Positions 52,668 to 62,502 of a DNA stretch of 64,000 bases are shown here, piece by piece. Origin of the DNA: Cupriavidus yeoncheonensis (GTDB lineage Bacteria > Pseudomonadota > Gammaproteobacteria > Burkholderiales > Burkholderiaceae); the NCBI RefSeq assembly GCF_905397275.1, contig NZ_CAJPUY010000021.1, forward strand, positions 56,870 to 120,869, given 5' to 3'. How positions within the stretch are numbered: the stretch's first letter is position 1; every line of letters starts with the position of its first letter. The notes beneath the pieces were generated by a model that was given only the letters and a program-made list of their open reading frames with translations, ran no database searches and was not told the origin of the DNA. The position numbers and the translations under genes are program-made.

Positions 52668-55052
52668 ATGTCGTTTCGCCTGAAGCACGCCAGCGCGCTG
52701 GTGGCTGCCGCCTGTATCGCGCTGGCGCCGGTCGCGCCACAGGCGGCAACCCCGCCCAAGACGGTCACGCCGCTCACCTGGCCCCGCAATTTCGACGCGG
52801 CCAGCGAGCATGTCGAGCTATATCAGCCCGAGATCGAGAAGTGGGAGGGCAACCGCATGTCCGGCCGTGCCGCGGTGGCAGTCGGCGCGAAGGACGGAAC
52901 GCCGACTTATGGCGTGGTCCGTTTCTCGGCCATCGCCGATATCGACAAGCCATCGGCGCTGGTTCAACTGACCCGGATCACCATTGAAAGTGTCGAGGTG
53001 CCGACGCGCCCGGACGCCGCCGACCAGGTGCGCAACGCGCTGCTGGCCCGGCTGCCGCCCGACGGCCTGACCGTGCCGCTGGACGAACTCCAGGCCAGCT
53101 ACGCCGTTTCGCGCCAGCTGGCCAGCGCCGCGCGGGTGACGGTGAAGAACGATGCACCGCGGATCATCTTTGCCACCACGCCGACCCTGCTGGTGCTGGT
53201 GGACGGCGACCCGGCCTGGCGCCCGGTACCGGGCACCGGGTACGAGCGCGCGCTCAACAGCCGGGCCCTGCTGCTGCGCGAGCCCGGCGGCGAGCTGTAC
53301 CTGCAGGCGGCAGGGTACTGGTACCGATCCGAGTCCGCTGGCGGCTCCTGGGAGGTGATGTCGACCGTGCCGAAGGCCCTGCAGGCCGCAGCAGCCAAGG
53401 CCGCCGCGTCATCCAGACCAGATGCGATGCTGCCGGCGGACGGCAAGCGCCCCGCGCGCGGACCCGACATCCTGCTGGCGACGCGGCCGACCGAACTCGT
53501 GGTGACCAGCGGCGCGCCGCAGATGACGCCGGTGGGCGGTGGCAGGCTGCTGGCCATGTCCAATGCCGACCACGCGGTGTTCGTGGATCCGGCCTCCAAC
53601 AACTACTACGTGCTGGTGTCTGGCCGTTGGTTCCGCGCCACGATGCTGCCAGGCCCCTGGGAGTATGTGCCGGGCGCCGAGCTGCCGGCAGATTTCGCGA
53701 AGATCGCCCCGAACGATCCCAAGGCCAACGTGCTGGTGTCGGTGCCGGGCACGCCGCAGGCGAAGGAAGCCGCGATCGCCGCCACCATTCCGCAGACGGC
53801 CACCGTGTCGCGCGCCAAGGCGGAGCTGACCGTGGCCTATGACGGCGCGCCGCGCTTCGTGCCGATCACCGGCACGTCGCTCAGCTACGCGGCCAACACC
53901 GGCACGCCGGTGATCGAAGTCGACAGCGGCCATTACTACGCCGTGGCCAACGGCATCTGGTTCACGGCGCTCTCGCCGGCGGGCGCCTGGCGCGTGGCGA
54001 CCGAGGTGCCATCGGCCATCTACACGATTCCGCCGAGTTCCCCGGTCTACTACGTGACATACGTGCGCATCTACTCGGTCACGCCGGAGACCGTCGTGGT
54101 GGGCTACACCCCGGGCTATATGGGTGTGGTGGTCAATGCCGACGGTACCGTGGTGTACGGCACCGGCTACGTCTATCCGGCTTACGTGGGCGCGGTCTAC
54201 TACGGCTATCCGGTCACTTACGGCTACGGCGCCGGCTTCGGCATCGGCCTGGCCGAGGGGTTTGCATTCGGCTTCGCGGCCGGTGCATTCTGGGGCGCGG
54301 CATCGCCGTACTGGGGACCGTACTGGTGGGGCGGCGGCCCCTACAACTGGAATTACGTGAACGTGAACCAGGCCAACTTCTATGGCCGCTGGGGGCAGGG
54401 CACGGTCACGCACGCCCAGGGCTGGAACGCCTGGACCGGCACTGAGTGGCGCGGCACCGCGGCCTCCGGGTTCAACCCGGCGACGGGAGCGCAGTTCCAG
54501 GGCAGCCGTGGCGCCGCCTTTAATCCGTATTCCGGCAATTTCGCGGCGGGGCGGCAGGGGGCGTTCGCCAATCCGTCCACCGGCCGTGAAGGCGCCGGGC
54601 GTGGCGGCGTCGTCGGCAACGAATACACCGGCAACTACGCGGCCGGGCGCCAGGCCGCGGGCTACAACGCCCAGACCGGGCGCGTGGGCGCGGCCGAGGC
54701 CGGCATCGCCGGCAATGCCCAGACCGGCCAGCACACGGCGGCCAGCCGTGGCTTTGTCGCCAACCCGGACAAGGGCAATGCGGTGGTCTGGAACAACGGC
54801 AATGTCTATGCCGGCCACGACGGGTCTGTGTACCAGCACACCGACAACGGCTGGCAAAAGCACACGCCAGGCGGCTGGGAGCCCGTGCAGTCCGGCAACG
54901 AAGTCACCGGCCGGCTGGATCAGCAACGCCAGGCTCGCGAGGTCGGGCAGCAACGCTTCCAGGGCGCGGCGCAGCAGTGGCAGGGTGGTGGCCGCTTCGG
55001 CGGCGGCGGCTCCCGGGGCGGCGGCCGGTTCCACGGCGGCTTCCGGCGTTGA
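52668..55052 (+). CDS. Large exported repeat protein of unknown function
   Basis: 794 residues with a signal peptide (cleavage near PQAA, about residue 25). Three related beta-rich modules follow at about 166-235, 271-340 and 382-450, each with the pattern (L/V)-x-V-x-x-G-x-P, a Tyr-rich strand (YYV), G-x-W-(F/Y) and G-x-W; examples are GYWYRSESAGGSW, GRWFRATMLPGPW and GIWFTALSPAGAW. Next comes a Tyr/Gly/Trp-rich stretch (470-570) with some membrane-like character, then irregular repeats of the type FNPATG/FNPYSG/FANPSTG (590-720), and a Gly/Arg-rich end. I know similar proteins labelled carbohydrate-binding family V/XII, but no function has been shown to my knowledge. It stands alone with its own candidate promoter. 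Confidence 0.85.
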   Translation: MSFRLKHASALVAAACIALAPVAPQAATPPKTVTPLTWPRNFDAASEHVELYQPEIEKWEGNRMSGRAAVAVGAKDGTPTYGVVRFSAIADIDKPSALVQLTRITIESVEVPTRPDAADQVRNALLARLPPDGLTVPLDELQASYAVSRQLASAARVTVKNDAPRIIFATTPTLLVLVDGDPAWRPVPGTGYERALNSRALLLREPGGELYLQAAGYWYRSESAGGSWEVMSTVPKALQAAAAKAAASSRPDAMLPADGKRPARGPDILLATRPTELVVTSGAPQMTPVGGGRLLAMSNADHAVFVDPASNNYYVLVSGRWFRATMLPGPWEYVPGAELPADFAKIAPNDPKANVLVSVPGTPQAKEAAIAATIPQTATVSRAKAELTVAYDGAPRFVPITGTSLSYAANTGTPVIEVDSGHYYAVANGIWFTALSPAGAWRVATEVPSAIYTIPPSSPVYYVTYVRIYSVTPETVVVGYTPGYMGVVVNADGTVVYGTGYVYPAYVGAVYYGYPVTYGYGAGFGIGLAEGFAFGFAAGAFWGAASPYWGPYWWGGGPYNWNYVNVNQANFYGRWGQGTVTHAQGWNAWTGTEWRGTAASGFNPATGAQFQGSRGAAFNPYSGNFAAGRQGAFANPSTGREGAGRGGVVGNEYTGNYAAGRQAAGYNAQTGRVGAAEAGIAGNAQTGQHTAASRGFVANPDKGNAVVWNNGNVYAGHDGSVYQHTDNGWQKHTPGGWEPVQSGNEVTGRLDQQRQAREVGQQRFQGAAQQWQGGGRFGGGGSRGGGRFHGGFRR

Positions 55053-55142
55053 CGCGCATGGCGGTCGCGCGAGCCGGCACGAGCGCATGACCGCCGGGAG
55101 GCGCGACGAAATGAGTAAACACGGACACAAAAAGTTTGAATA

Positions 55143-55162
55143 GGCGCGCCCTGAGGCGCGCC
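55143..55162. repeat. Perfect GC hairpin before the RND operon
   Basis: GGCGCGCC, loop CTGA, GGCGCGCC. No T tract follows. It lies 90 bases after the repeat-protein gene and 92 bases before the RND adaptor, and could be a terminator stem or an operator. Confidence 0.6.
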
Positions 55163-55253
55163 GTAACCTGCCTGAACAGGCACCGGATCGGCCGGCTTTG
55201 GCCCGCCGTGTACGGAACAAGGGGCGGCCATGGTTGCTGGCACAGGAGGTCAC

Positions 55254-56525
55254 GTGAGGACAATGCTCAACTGGCGCAGCGCAGCGGGGCTGCTTGCGGT
55301 CTTGCTGGTGGCGGGGTGCAGCAAGGAAAAGCCTGCGGCAGTTGCGCCTCCTGCGGCGGAGGTCGGGGTTATGACGGTGGCGCTGCGGGACGTGCCACTG
55401 GTCTACGATTTCGTCGGCCAGACCGAGAGTTCGCAGCAGGTGGAGATCCGGGCGCGCGTCAACGGCTTCCTGGACAAGCGGGTCTATACCGAAGGCGCCG
55501 TGGTCAAGGCCGGCCAGACCCTGTTCCTGATGGACCGCAAGCCGTTCGAGGCCACCTTGCAGGCGGCCGAGGCCGAACTGGGGCAGCAGCAGGCACGACT
55601 GTCCACGGCCCGCGCGGACCTGAAGCGCGTACGGCCGCTGGCCGAGCGCAACGCCCTGAGCCAGCGCGACCTCGATGATGCCGTGGGCAAGGAACAGGCC
55701 GCCGCGGCGGCCGTCGAAGGCGCACGGGCCAATGTCATCAGCGCCAGGCTCAACCTGGGCTATACGACCATCACATCGCCGGTGGCCGGCCTGTCGAGCT
55801 TTGCCAAGCGCCAGCCCGGCTCCTATATCGACCCGACCAACAGCCTGCTGACGTACGTCGCCAAGCTCGACCCGATGTGGGTGAACTTCAGCCTGTCCGA
55901 GAATGAAGTGCTGCGGATGCGCACGGAACGCGAAGCGGGCACGATCAAGTATCCGGCGCAGGACAAGTTCGAGATCGTCATCGTGCTGGCCGACGGTACC
56001 GAGTTCCCGAACCACGGGCGCATTGCCTTTGCCGACGCGTCGTTCAACGCCGAAACCGGCACCTACCTGATTCGTGCCGAGGTGAGCAACCCGGAAGGCG
56101 TGCTGCGCCCCGGCCAGTTCGTGCGGGTCAAGGTGCATGGCGCCACGCGCACGAATGCGATTGCCGTGCCGCAGGACGCGATCATCCAGAGCCAGCGCGG
56201 CCAGACGGTGTGGGTGATCGGGGCTGACAACAAGGCCCAGCAACGCGTGGTCGACGTCGGCGAGTGGACCGGCAACAACTGGGTGGTGCGTTCCGGGCTG
56301 AAGGCAGGGGAGCGCGTGGCGGTGACCGGCACGCTGCGCCTCGCGCCAGGGGCACCGGTCAAGCCGGTCGAGGCCAAGCCGGGCACTGCGCCCGCTGCGG
56401 CCAGTGGCGCCGCGGCGGCGCCCGCGGTCCCGGCCCCGGCGTCGGCCCCGGCCCCGGCCCCGGCCCCGGCCCCGGCCCCGGCGTCGGGCAAGGCTGCGGC
56501 GGCACCCGCAGGGGGCAAGTCATGA
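55254..56525 (+). CDS. RND efflux periplasmic adaptor lipoprotein
   Basis: Membrane-fusion protein of a tripartite HAE1 pump. A signal with lipobox LLVAGC anchors it in the inner membrane; the lipoyl/hairpin/barrel domains carry GQTESSQQVEIRARVNGFL, a coiled-coil hairpin at about 95-165 and YTTITSPVAGL. I chose the GTG at 55254, 4 bases after AGGAGG; the ATG at 55263 in frame is also possible. The C-terminal 60 residues are a Pro/Ala low-complexity tail containing six GGCCCC hexamers. The RND permease gene starts in its stop codon (ATGA). Confidence 0.92.
   Translation: MRTMLNWRSAAGLLAVLLVAGCSKEKPAAVAPPAAEVGVMTVALRDVPLVYDFVGQTESSQQVEIRARVNGFLDKRVYTEGAVVKAGQTLFLMDRKPFEATLQAAEAELGQQQARLSTARADLKRVRPLAERNALSQRDLDDAVGKEQAAAAAVEGARANVISARLNLGYTTITSPVAGLSSFAKRQPGSYIDPTNSLLTYVAKLDPMWVNFSLSENEVLRMRTEREAGTIKYPAQDKFEIVIVLADGTEFPNHGRIAFADASFNAETGTYLIRAEVSNPEGVLRPGQFVRVKVHGATRTNAIAVPQDAIIQSQRGQTVWVIGADNKAQQRVVDVGEWTGNNWVVRSGLKAGERVAVTGTLRLAPGAPVKPVEAKPGTAPAAASGAAAAPAVPAPASAPAPAPAPAPAPASGKAAAAPAGGKS
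56444..56479 (+). repeat. Hexanucleotide array (GGCCCC)6
   Basis: Six perfect in-frame GGCCCC copies inside the adaptor gene, encoding Pro-Ala dipeptides, with further degenerate copies on both sides. Slippage here would change tail length without a frameshift. Confidence 0.9.
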
Positions 56526-59500
56526 AACTTGCCCATTTTTTTATCGACCGGCCCATCTTTGCGTCGGTCGTTTCCATCGTCATCACGGTGGGCGGCCTGG
56601 TCGCGCTGACCAAGCTGCCGATCGCCCAGTTTCCTGACATCACGCCGCCGACGATTACCGTCACCACGCGCTACCCGGGCGCCAGCGCGGAAGTGGTCGC
56701 GCAGAACGTGGCCGCGCCGATCGAGCAGCAGGTCAACGGCGCGGACCACATGATGTACATGAGCTCGACGAGTTCCTCGACGGGTGACCTGACGCTGACC
56801 TCCTATTTCGAGATCGGCACGGACCCGGAACTCGCGCAGGTGGACGTGCAGAACCGCGTCAATCTGGCGTTGCCCACCCTGCCGAGCGAGGTGACGTCGC
56901 AGGGCGTGTCGGTGCAGAAGCGTTCGTCCGCGTTCATGATGGTGATTGCCATCTACTCGCCGGACAACAGCTACAACCAGACCTTTGTCGGCAACTACGC
57001 CAACATCTATGTGCTGGATGCGATCAAGCGCATCCCGGGCGCCAACCAGTCGTCCATCTTCGGCAGTCCCGACTACGCCATGCGCATCTGGCTGCGGCCG
57101 GACCGCATGGCCTCGCTCGGGATCACGACCGAGGATGTGAAGAACGCGGTCGCGGCCCAGAACCAGCAGTTCTCCGCCGGGCGTATCGGCCAGTCGCCAA
57201 CCAACGGTCCGGTGCAGCTGACGTTCCCGATCTCGACCAAGGGCCGCATGACGGAGCCGGCCGAGTTTGACAACATGATCCTGCGTGCGCAGTCCGGCGA
57301 AACGGCGCTGGTGCGGCTCAAGGACATCGGCCACGCCGAACTGGGGTCCAAGGACTATTCGCTGCGCAGCCGCTACAAGGGCAAGACGGCCACGCTGATG
57401 GCGGTCTACCAGCAGCCGGGCGCCAATGCGCTGGACGTCGCCAAGCAGGTGCGCGCCACGCTCACCGAGCTGAAGAAGAGCTTCCCGCCGGGGCTGGAGT
57501 ACGAGGTCGCGCTGGACACGACCGAGTTCGTGCATGAGTCGATCAACGAAGTGGTGCATACGCTGCGCGACGCCGTGATCCTCGTGATCCTGGTGGTGTA
57601 CCTGTTCCTGCAGAGCTTCCGCGCCACGCTGGTGCCGCTGCTGGCCGTGCCGGTGTCGATCATCGGTGCCTTTGTCGGCATGAGCGCGTTCGGCTTCTCG
57701 GTCAACATGCTGACCTTATTCGGCATGGTGTTAGCGATCGGCATTGTCGTGGACGATGCCATCGTGGTGATCGAGAACGTCGAGCGCAACATGACCGAGT
57801 TCAAGCTGCCACCGAAGGAAGCCGCCAAGCGGGCGATGGACGAGGTGAGCGGGCCGGTGGTTGCGATCGTGCTGGTGCTGCTCGCGGTGTTTATCCCGGT
57901 CGCATTCCTGTCCGGCATTACCGGCCAGCTCTACAAGCAGTTCGCCGTCACCATTGCCGTGTCGGTGGTGCTGTCCGGGGTCGTGGCGCTGACGCTGTCG
58001 CCAGCCATGGCGGCCATCCTGCTCAAGCCTGGCGAACACCAGAAGAACCGCTTTTTCACCTGGTTCAACAACAAGTTCGACCAGCTTATCGCCGGTTACG
58101 ACAAGTCGCTGCAGGTGGTCATCCGGCGCACTGTGGTGTCGATCGCGCTCATCGTGGTCATGGTTGCCGTGAGCGTGCTGATGTTCGTGCGCATTCCCGG
58201 CTCGTTCCTGCCGGTCGAGGACCAGGGCTACCTGTTTGGCGCCGCGGTCATGCCCGACGCCGCTAGCCTGGATCGCACCGGCGACCTGACCAAGCGCGCG
58301 GAAACCTGGCTCGCCAAGCAACCCGGCGTGGCGTCGGTGGCGACCGTCGACGGCTACAGCCTGATCGACTCCCAGAACAAGGCCAATTCCGGCACGCTGT
58401 TCATCACGCTCAAGGGCTTTGGCGAACGCGGCAAGGGCGAAAGCGCCAACGACCTGATCGCCAAGGGCAAGAAGGAGTTCTCGACCTACCAGGACGGCGT
58501 GGCGATCCCGATCAACCCGCCGTCGATTCCCGGCCTGGGCACGACCGGCGGCTTCGAGTTCTGGCTGCAGAGCACCGGCGACAACACGTACCAGCAGCTT
58601 GAGGAGAGGGTGCGCGCGTTCATTGCCAAGGCACACCAGCGGCCGGAACTGACAGGCGTCAACTCCACCATCAACTCCCGCTCGCGCCAGTACCTGGTGG
58701 AGGTAGACCGCGAACGTTCCGAAACGCAGGGCGTGCCGGTGGAGAACGTGTATTCGGCGTTGCAGACCATGTTCGGGTCCCTGTACGTGAGCCAGTTCCC
58801 GAAGAACAGCCGTCTGTTCCAGGTGATCCTGCAGGCCGAACCGGATTTCCGCTCGCGGCCTGAAGACCTCGACAAGGTCTACGTGCGCAACAGCAAGGGC
58901 GACATGGTGCCGATCAAGGCGGTGACCACGACCAAGTACATGCCTGGCGCCGACATCGTCACACGCTTCAACAACTTCCCCGCCGCCAAGATTGTCGGCG
59001 ATGCCGCACCGGGCTACAGCTCGGGGCAGGCACTCTCGGCCATGGAGGAGATCGCGCAGGAGGTGCTCGGCGAGGGCTACGCGTACGCGTGGAGCGGGCA
59101 GGCCTACGAAGAGAAGACCGCAGGGTCAACGGCGGTCTACGTCTTCGCCTTCGCGCTGCTGATGGTGTTCCTGATCCTGGCGGCCCAGTACGAGAAATGG
59201 TCGCTGCCGCTCGGCGTGCTGCTGGCGGTGCCGTTCGCGCTGTTCGGGGCCTTGCTTGGCATCCTGATCCGGGGCATGGAGAACGACGTCTACTTCCAGA
59301 TCGGCCTGACCGTGCTGATCGCGCTGGCCGCGAAGAACGCCATCCTGATCTTCGAGTTCGCGGTGGAAATGCGCGAGAAGGAAGGGCTCAGCGCCTATGA
59401 CGCCGCCATCCATGCGTCCAAGATGCGGCTGCGCCCGATCATCATGACTTCGCTCGCGTTCATCCTGGGCTGCGTGCCGCTGGCCATTGCCAGCGGCGCT

Positions 59501-59695
59501 TCGGCGGCCAGCCGGCAATCGCTCGGGACGGGCGTGATCGGCGGCATGCTGGGGGCCACGGTGATCGCGCTGTTCTTCATCCCGATGTTCTTCTGGGGGC
59601 TGGAGCGCATGTCCGAAGGCAAGACAAAGGGCGCAGACCAGACCGGCGGCGCGGCGCAGCCGCCTGCCACGCCTCCGGCGGGAGAACCATCATGA
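56522..59695 (+). CDS. RND efflux inner-membrane permease (HAE1 family)
   Basis: Proton-driven multidrug exporter of the AcrB/MexB/BpeF type, 1057 residues. The N-terminus MKLAHFFIDRPIFASVVSI is the typical first helix; TM4 contains VLAIGIVVDDAIVVIENVER with the paired aspartates of the proton relay, and FLSGITGQLYKQFAVTIAVSV follows. Two large periplasmic loops are present. Drug spectrum cannot be deduced. It overlaps the outer-membrane factor gene by 4 bases. Confidence 0.95.
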   Translation: MKLAHFFIDRPIFASVVSIVITVGGLVALTKLPIAQFPDITPPTITVTTRYPGASAEVVAQNVAAPIEQQVNGADHMMYMSSTSSSTGDLTLTSYFEIGTDPELAQVDVQNRVNLALPTLPSEVTSQGVSVQKRSSAFMMVIAIYSPDNSYNQTFVGNYANIYVLDAIKRIPGANQSSIFGSPDYAMRIWLRPDRMASLGITTEDVKNAVAAQNQQFSAGRIGQSPTNGPVQLTFPISTKGRMTEPAEFDNMILRAQSGETALVRLKDIGHAELGSKDYSLRSRYKGKTATLMAVYQQPGANALDVAKQVRATLTELKKSFPPGLEYEVALDTTEFVHESINEVVHTLRDAVILVILVVYLFLQSFRATLVPLLAVPVSIIGAFVGMSAFGFSVNMLTLFGMVLAIGIVVDDAIVVIENVERNMTEFKLPPKEAAKRAMDEVSGPVVAIVLVLLAVFIPVAFLSGITGQLYKQFAVTIAVSVVLSGVVALTLSPAMAAILLKPGEHQKNRFFTWFNNKFDQLIAGYDKSLQVVIRRTVVSIALIVVMVAVSVLMFVRIPGSFLPVEDQGYLFGAAVMPDAASLDRTGDLTKRAETWLAKQPGVASVATVDGYSLIDSQNKANSGTLFITLKGFGERGKGESANDLIAKGKKEFSTYQDGVAIPINPPSIPGLGTTGGFEFWLQSTGDNTYQQLEERVRAFIAKAHQRPELTGVNSTINSRSRQYLVEVDRERSETQGVPVENVYSALQTMFGSLYVSQFPKNSRLFQVILQAEPDFRSRPEDLDKVYVRNSKGDMVPIKAVTTTKYMPGADIVTRFNNFPAAKIVGDAAPGYSSGQALSAMEEIAQEVLGEGYAYAWSGQAYEEKTAGSTAVYVFAFALLMVFLILAAQYEKWSLPLGVLLAVPFALFGALLGILIRGMENDVYFQIGLTVLIALAAKNAILIFEFAVEMREKEGLSAYDAAIHASKMRLRPIIMTSLAFILGCVPLAIASGASAASRQSLGTGVIGGMLGATVIALFFIPMFFWGLERMSEGKTKGADQTGGAAQPPATPPAGEPS

Positions 59696-61140
59696 GACCG
59701 CGTGACTGGATGCTGGGCGCCTGCGCGGCAGCGGCGCTGGGCGGTTGCGCGATCGGCCCCAACTACCAGCGGCCGGAAACGCCCGATGTCGCGCAGTACC
59801 GCATGGACACCGGCCAGCTCGCCATCGCGGCGGACAGCGACTGGTGGAACCAGTTCGACGATCCGGTGCTCAACGCGCTGATCGACGAGGCGCTGGCGAA
59901 CAACTACGACGTGCGCATTGCCGCCGCGCGCATCGACGAATTCCGCGGCCAGCTGATGGTCGCGCGCTCCGGCCTCTTCCCGCATCTGAACCTGACGGCG
60001 GCCGCCACGCGCCAGCGCGCGGGCACGTTCAACGGCACGCAGTTCGCATCGTTCGACGCGCCGCGCAATTCGTACCAGCTGCTGGCCAACGCGAGCTGGG
60101 AACTCGACCTGTGGGGCCGCATCCGGCGCCAGGCCGAGGCCGCCGAGGCCACCCTGTGGAATGCCGAATACGCGCGGCGCGGCGTGGTGCTGTCGCTCGC
60201 GGCGTCGGTGGTGCAGGGCTATGCCACGCTGCGCGGGCTCGACGCCCAGCTTGAAGTCGCGAAGCAGACACTGGACTCACGCGCCAGCGGACTCGATATC
60301 TTCAAGCAGCGATACGAGGGCGGGGTCATCTCTGAAATGGAGCTGGCCCAGGCCCAGAACGATTTCTATGTGGCGGAGGCTTCCCTGCCGCAGATCCGCA
60401 CCAGCATCGCGCAGACCGAGAATGCGCTGTCGGTGCTGCTCGGCCGCCAGCCGGGGCCGATAGAACGGGGCAAGGACATCTATGCGCTGCAGGCGCCGCC
60501 AGTGGGCGCCGACCTGCCCGCGGCACTGCTGTCGCGCCGGCCCGACGTGCTGCAGGCCGAGCAGGTCGCGGTGTCGGCCAACGCGCAACTGGGCGCGGCA
60601 CAGGCGCTTTACCTGCCGGCCGTCAACCTGAGCGGATTGTTCGGTGCCATCGCCTCGTCTCCGGCGGGGTTGTGGGACAGCGCATCGCGGGTGTGGGGGT
60701 TTGGTGCGGGACTGACCCAGCCCATCTTCCAGGGCGGCGCGATCCGCGGCCAGGTGCAGACCGCGTCAGCGCAGCGCACCGAGGCCATGCTGGCCTACCA
60801 GGGCACCGTGCTCGCGGCGCTGGCCGACGTGAACACCGCCCTGGCCAACGGCGTCGAGACGCGCAACCGCCTGGGCAGCCTGCGCCAGCAGGAAAAGAGC
60901 CTGACTACCTATGCCGACCAGGCCTTTGCGCGCTATGAGGGCGGCTATTCGAGCTACCTGGAAGTCACCAACGCGCGCGAGAAGCTGTTCGACGCGCAGC
61001 TGGCGGCCATCCAGGGACAGGTCGACGTGCTGAACGGCACCGCGGCGCTGTACAAGTCGCTGGGCGGCGGCTGGCCGGCGGTGCCCGATGCGGTCAGGGG
61101 CGCGGGCATGCAGGGCGACGCGCCCGTCCTAGCGCGCTGA
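59692..61140 (+). CDS. RND efflux outer-membrane factor (NodT/OprM family)
   Basis: Outer-membrane channel lipoprotein completing the pump, 482 residues. The lipobox is LGGC (about Cys19), followed by IGPNYQRPETP, typical of the OprM/NodT family, two structural repeats and the conserved ANASWELDLWGRIRR. The 3' end overlaps the converging MATE gene by 12 bases. Confidence 0.94.
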   Translation: MRPRDWMLGACAAAALGGCAIGPNYQRPETPDVAQYRMDTGQLAIAADSDWWNQFDDPVLNALIDEALANNYDVRIAAARIDEFRGQLMVARSGLFPHLNLTAAATRQRAGTFNGTQFASFDAPRNSYQLLANASWELDLWGRIRRQAEAAEATLWNAEYARRGVVLSLAASVVQGYATLRGLDAQLEVAKQTLDSRASGLDIFKQRYEGGVISEMELAQAQNDFYVAEASLPQIRTSIAQTENALSVLLGRQPGPIERGKDIYALQAPPVGADLPAALLSRRPDVLQAEQVAVSANAQLGAAQALYLPAVNLSGLFGAIASSPAGLWDSASRVWGFGAGLTQPIFQGGAIRGQVQTASAQRTEAMLAYQGTVLAALADVNTALANGVETRNRLGSLRQQEKSLTTYADQAFARYEGGYSSYLEVTNAREKLFDAQLAAIQGQVDVLNGTAALYKSLGGGWPAVPDAVRGAGMQGDAPVLAR

Positions 61141-62502
61141 CCATTCCCCCTGGCGCACGCCCAGCGCCGTGACCAGGCCGTAGGCGGTGATCCCCATCGC
61201 CACGCCCAGGAAATGCCCGTCCAGCCCCATGCCGGCGACATTGGCGAGAAGCCAGCCGCCGCCGGCAGCCAGGCCGATCCGGCACAGCCCGGCCACGATC
61301 GGCCAGCGCATGCGGCCCGCGCCCATCGACGCGAAGTACAGCGCCATGCCCAGCCCGAAGCCGCCAAAGGCCGGCCCGACCCAGGACAGCGCGCGCGCGG
61401 CAATGGCCGTCACCTGCTCGTCCTGCGTGAACAGCCCGGCGAACCGGTGCGGCATCATGCCGACCAGCGCACCGGCCAGCCCCGCAATGAGCAGCGCCAG
61501 CAGCGCGCCGACCCACGCCGTGCGGCGCGCGGTATGCCAGTCGCCCGCGCCGACCGCGCGGCCGACCAGCGCGGTCAGCGCCGAGCCGACGCCGAACGCC
61601 AGCGGGATCATCAGGAATTCCAGCCGTGCCGAGATGCCGTAGGCGGCCACGGCGGCCGTGCCATGGTGGCGCAGCTGCGCGGTGACGAGGATGGTGGTCA
61701 GGTTGGCCACCGACGCCAGCGCGCAGGCCACCAGCCCGACCGACAGGATGCGCGCGAACAGCGCGCGGGACGGACGCATGCGCAGCACCGGCACGAAGCC
61801 CGCGCCGCCGCGCGCCACCACCACGGCCATCGCCAGCGCCGCGGCCCACGACACCGCCGCCAGCGCTGCGCCAATGCCGGCGAGACCCATGCCCATCGGC
61901 TCGGCCAGCAGCCACGACAGCAGCGGGAAGGCCACCCACATCAGCGCCAGCACGCGCGCGGCCAGGGCGTGGCGCCCGCCGCCGCGCAGCACCGAAGCCA
62001 GCGTGTTGGCGAGCCAGGCTGGCACCGCGCCCGCGCCAAACAGCCAGATAGCGTAGGTGGCCGCCGCCTCGGCTGCCGGGACACCGGCCACCGCGCCCAG
62101 CACGCCGCGCGGGAAACCCGCCAGCACGACCGCGAACGCCAGGCCGGCCGTCACCGCGATGATGAGCGCATGCAAGACCAGCGACGAGGCCTCGTCACGC
62201 TTGTCGGCCCCCAGCGCGCGGGCGATGGCGGACACGACGCCGCCGCCCATGGCGCCCGTGGACATCTGCTGCAGCAGCAGCGCAAATGGCAGCACCACCG
62301 CCCAGCCGGCCAGGGCCGCGGTGCCCTGGCGCGCGGCCAGCCAGGTTTCCGCCAGTTGCGCGCAGGACTGCAGCAGCGCGATCACGGCGGTGGGCCCTGC
62401 CAGGCTGCCGATGCGGCGCGCCAGCTCGGTCGCCGGTACGAGGTCGGCGCTGGCGGCCGTGGCGACGGTACCGGGCGCGGTCATGGCAGGCGTCTCAGCC
62501 AT
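61129..62502 (-). CDS. MATE-family multidrug efflux transporter
   Basis: Polytopic (about 12 helices) MATE/NorM-type exporter, 457 residues. Helices pair in two halves; the family stretches FLMIPLAFGVGSALTALVGRAVGAG and MALYFASMGAGRMRWP are visible. The ATG at 62502 has GAGGA five bases before it; an in-frame ATG at 62484 would instead overlap the hxlR stop as ATGA. It is the second gene of an hxlR-mate operon, with a 22-base overlap if started at 62502. Substrates unknown. Confidence 0.9.
   Translation of the reverse strand: MAETPAMTAPGTVATAASADLVPATELARRIGSLAGPTAVIALLQSCAQLAETWLAARQGTAALAGWAVVLPFALLLQQMSTGAMGGGVVSAIARALGADKRDEASSLVLHALIIAVTAGLAFAVVLAGFPRGVLGAVAGVPAAEAAATYAIWLFGAGAVPAWLANTLASVLRGGGRHALAARVLALMWVAFPLLSWLLAEPMGMGLAGIGAALAAVSWAAALAMAVVVARGGAGFVPVLRMRPSRALFARILSVGLVACALASVANLTTILVTAQLRHHGTAAVAAYGISARLEFLMIPLAFGVGSALTALVGRAVGAGDWHTARRTAWVGALLALLIAGLAGALVGMMPHRFAGLFTQDEQVTAIAARALSWVGPAFGGFGLGMALYFASMGAGRMRWPIVAGLCRIGLAAGGGWLLANVAGMGLDGHFLGVAMGITAYGLVTALGVRQGEWSAR

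Noticed and set aside
55143..55162. GGCGCGCC hairpin as an intrinsic terminator
   Set aside because: No T tract follows, so I list it only as a repeat.
53409..56243. 944-codon minus-strand frame opposite the repeat protein and RND adaptor
   Set aside because: Shadow frame; composition is Arg/Ala/His-rich without motifs.
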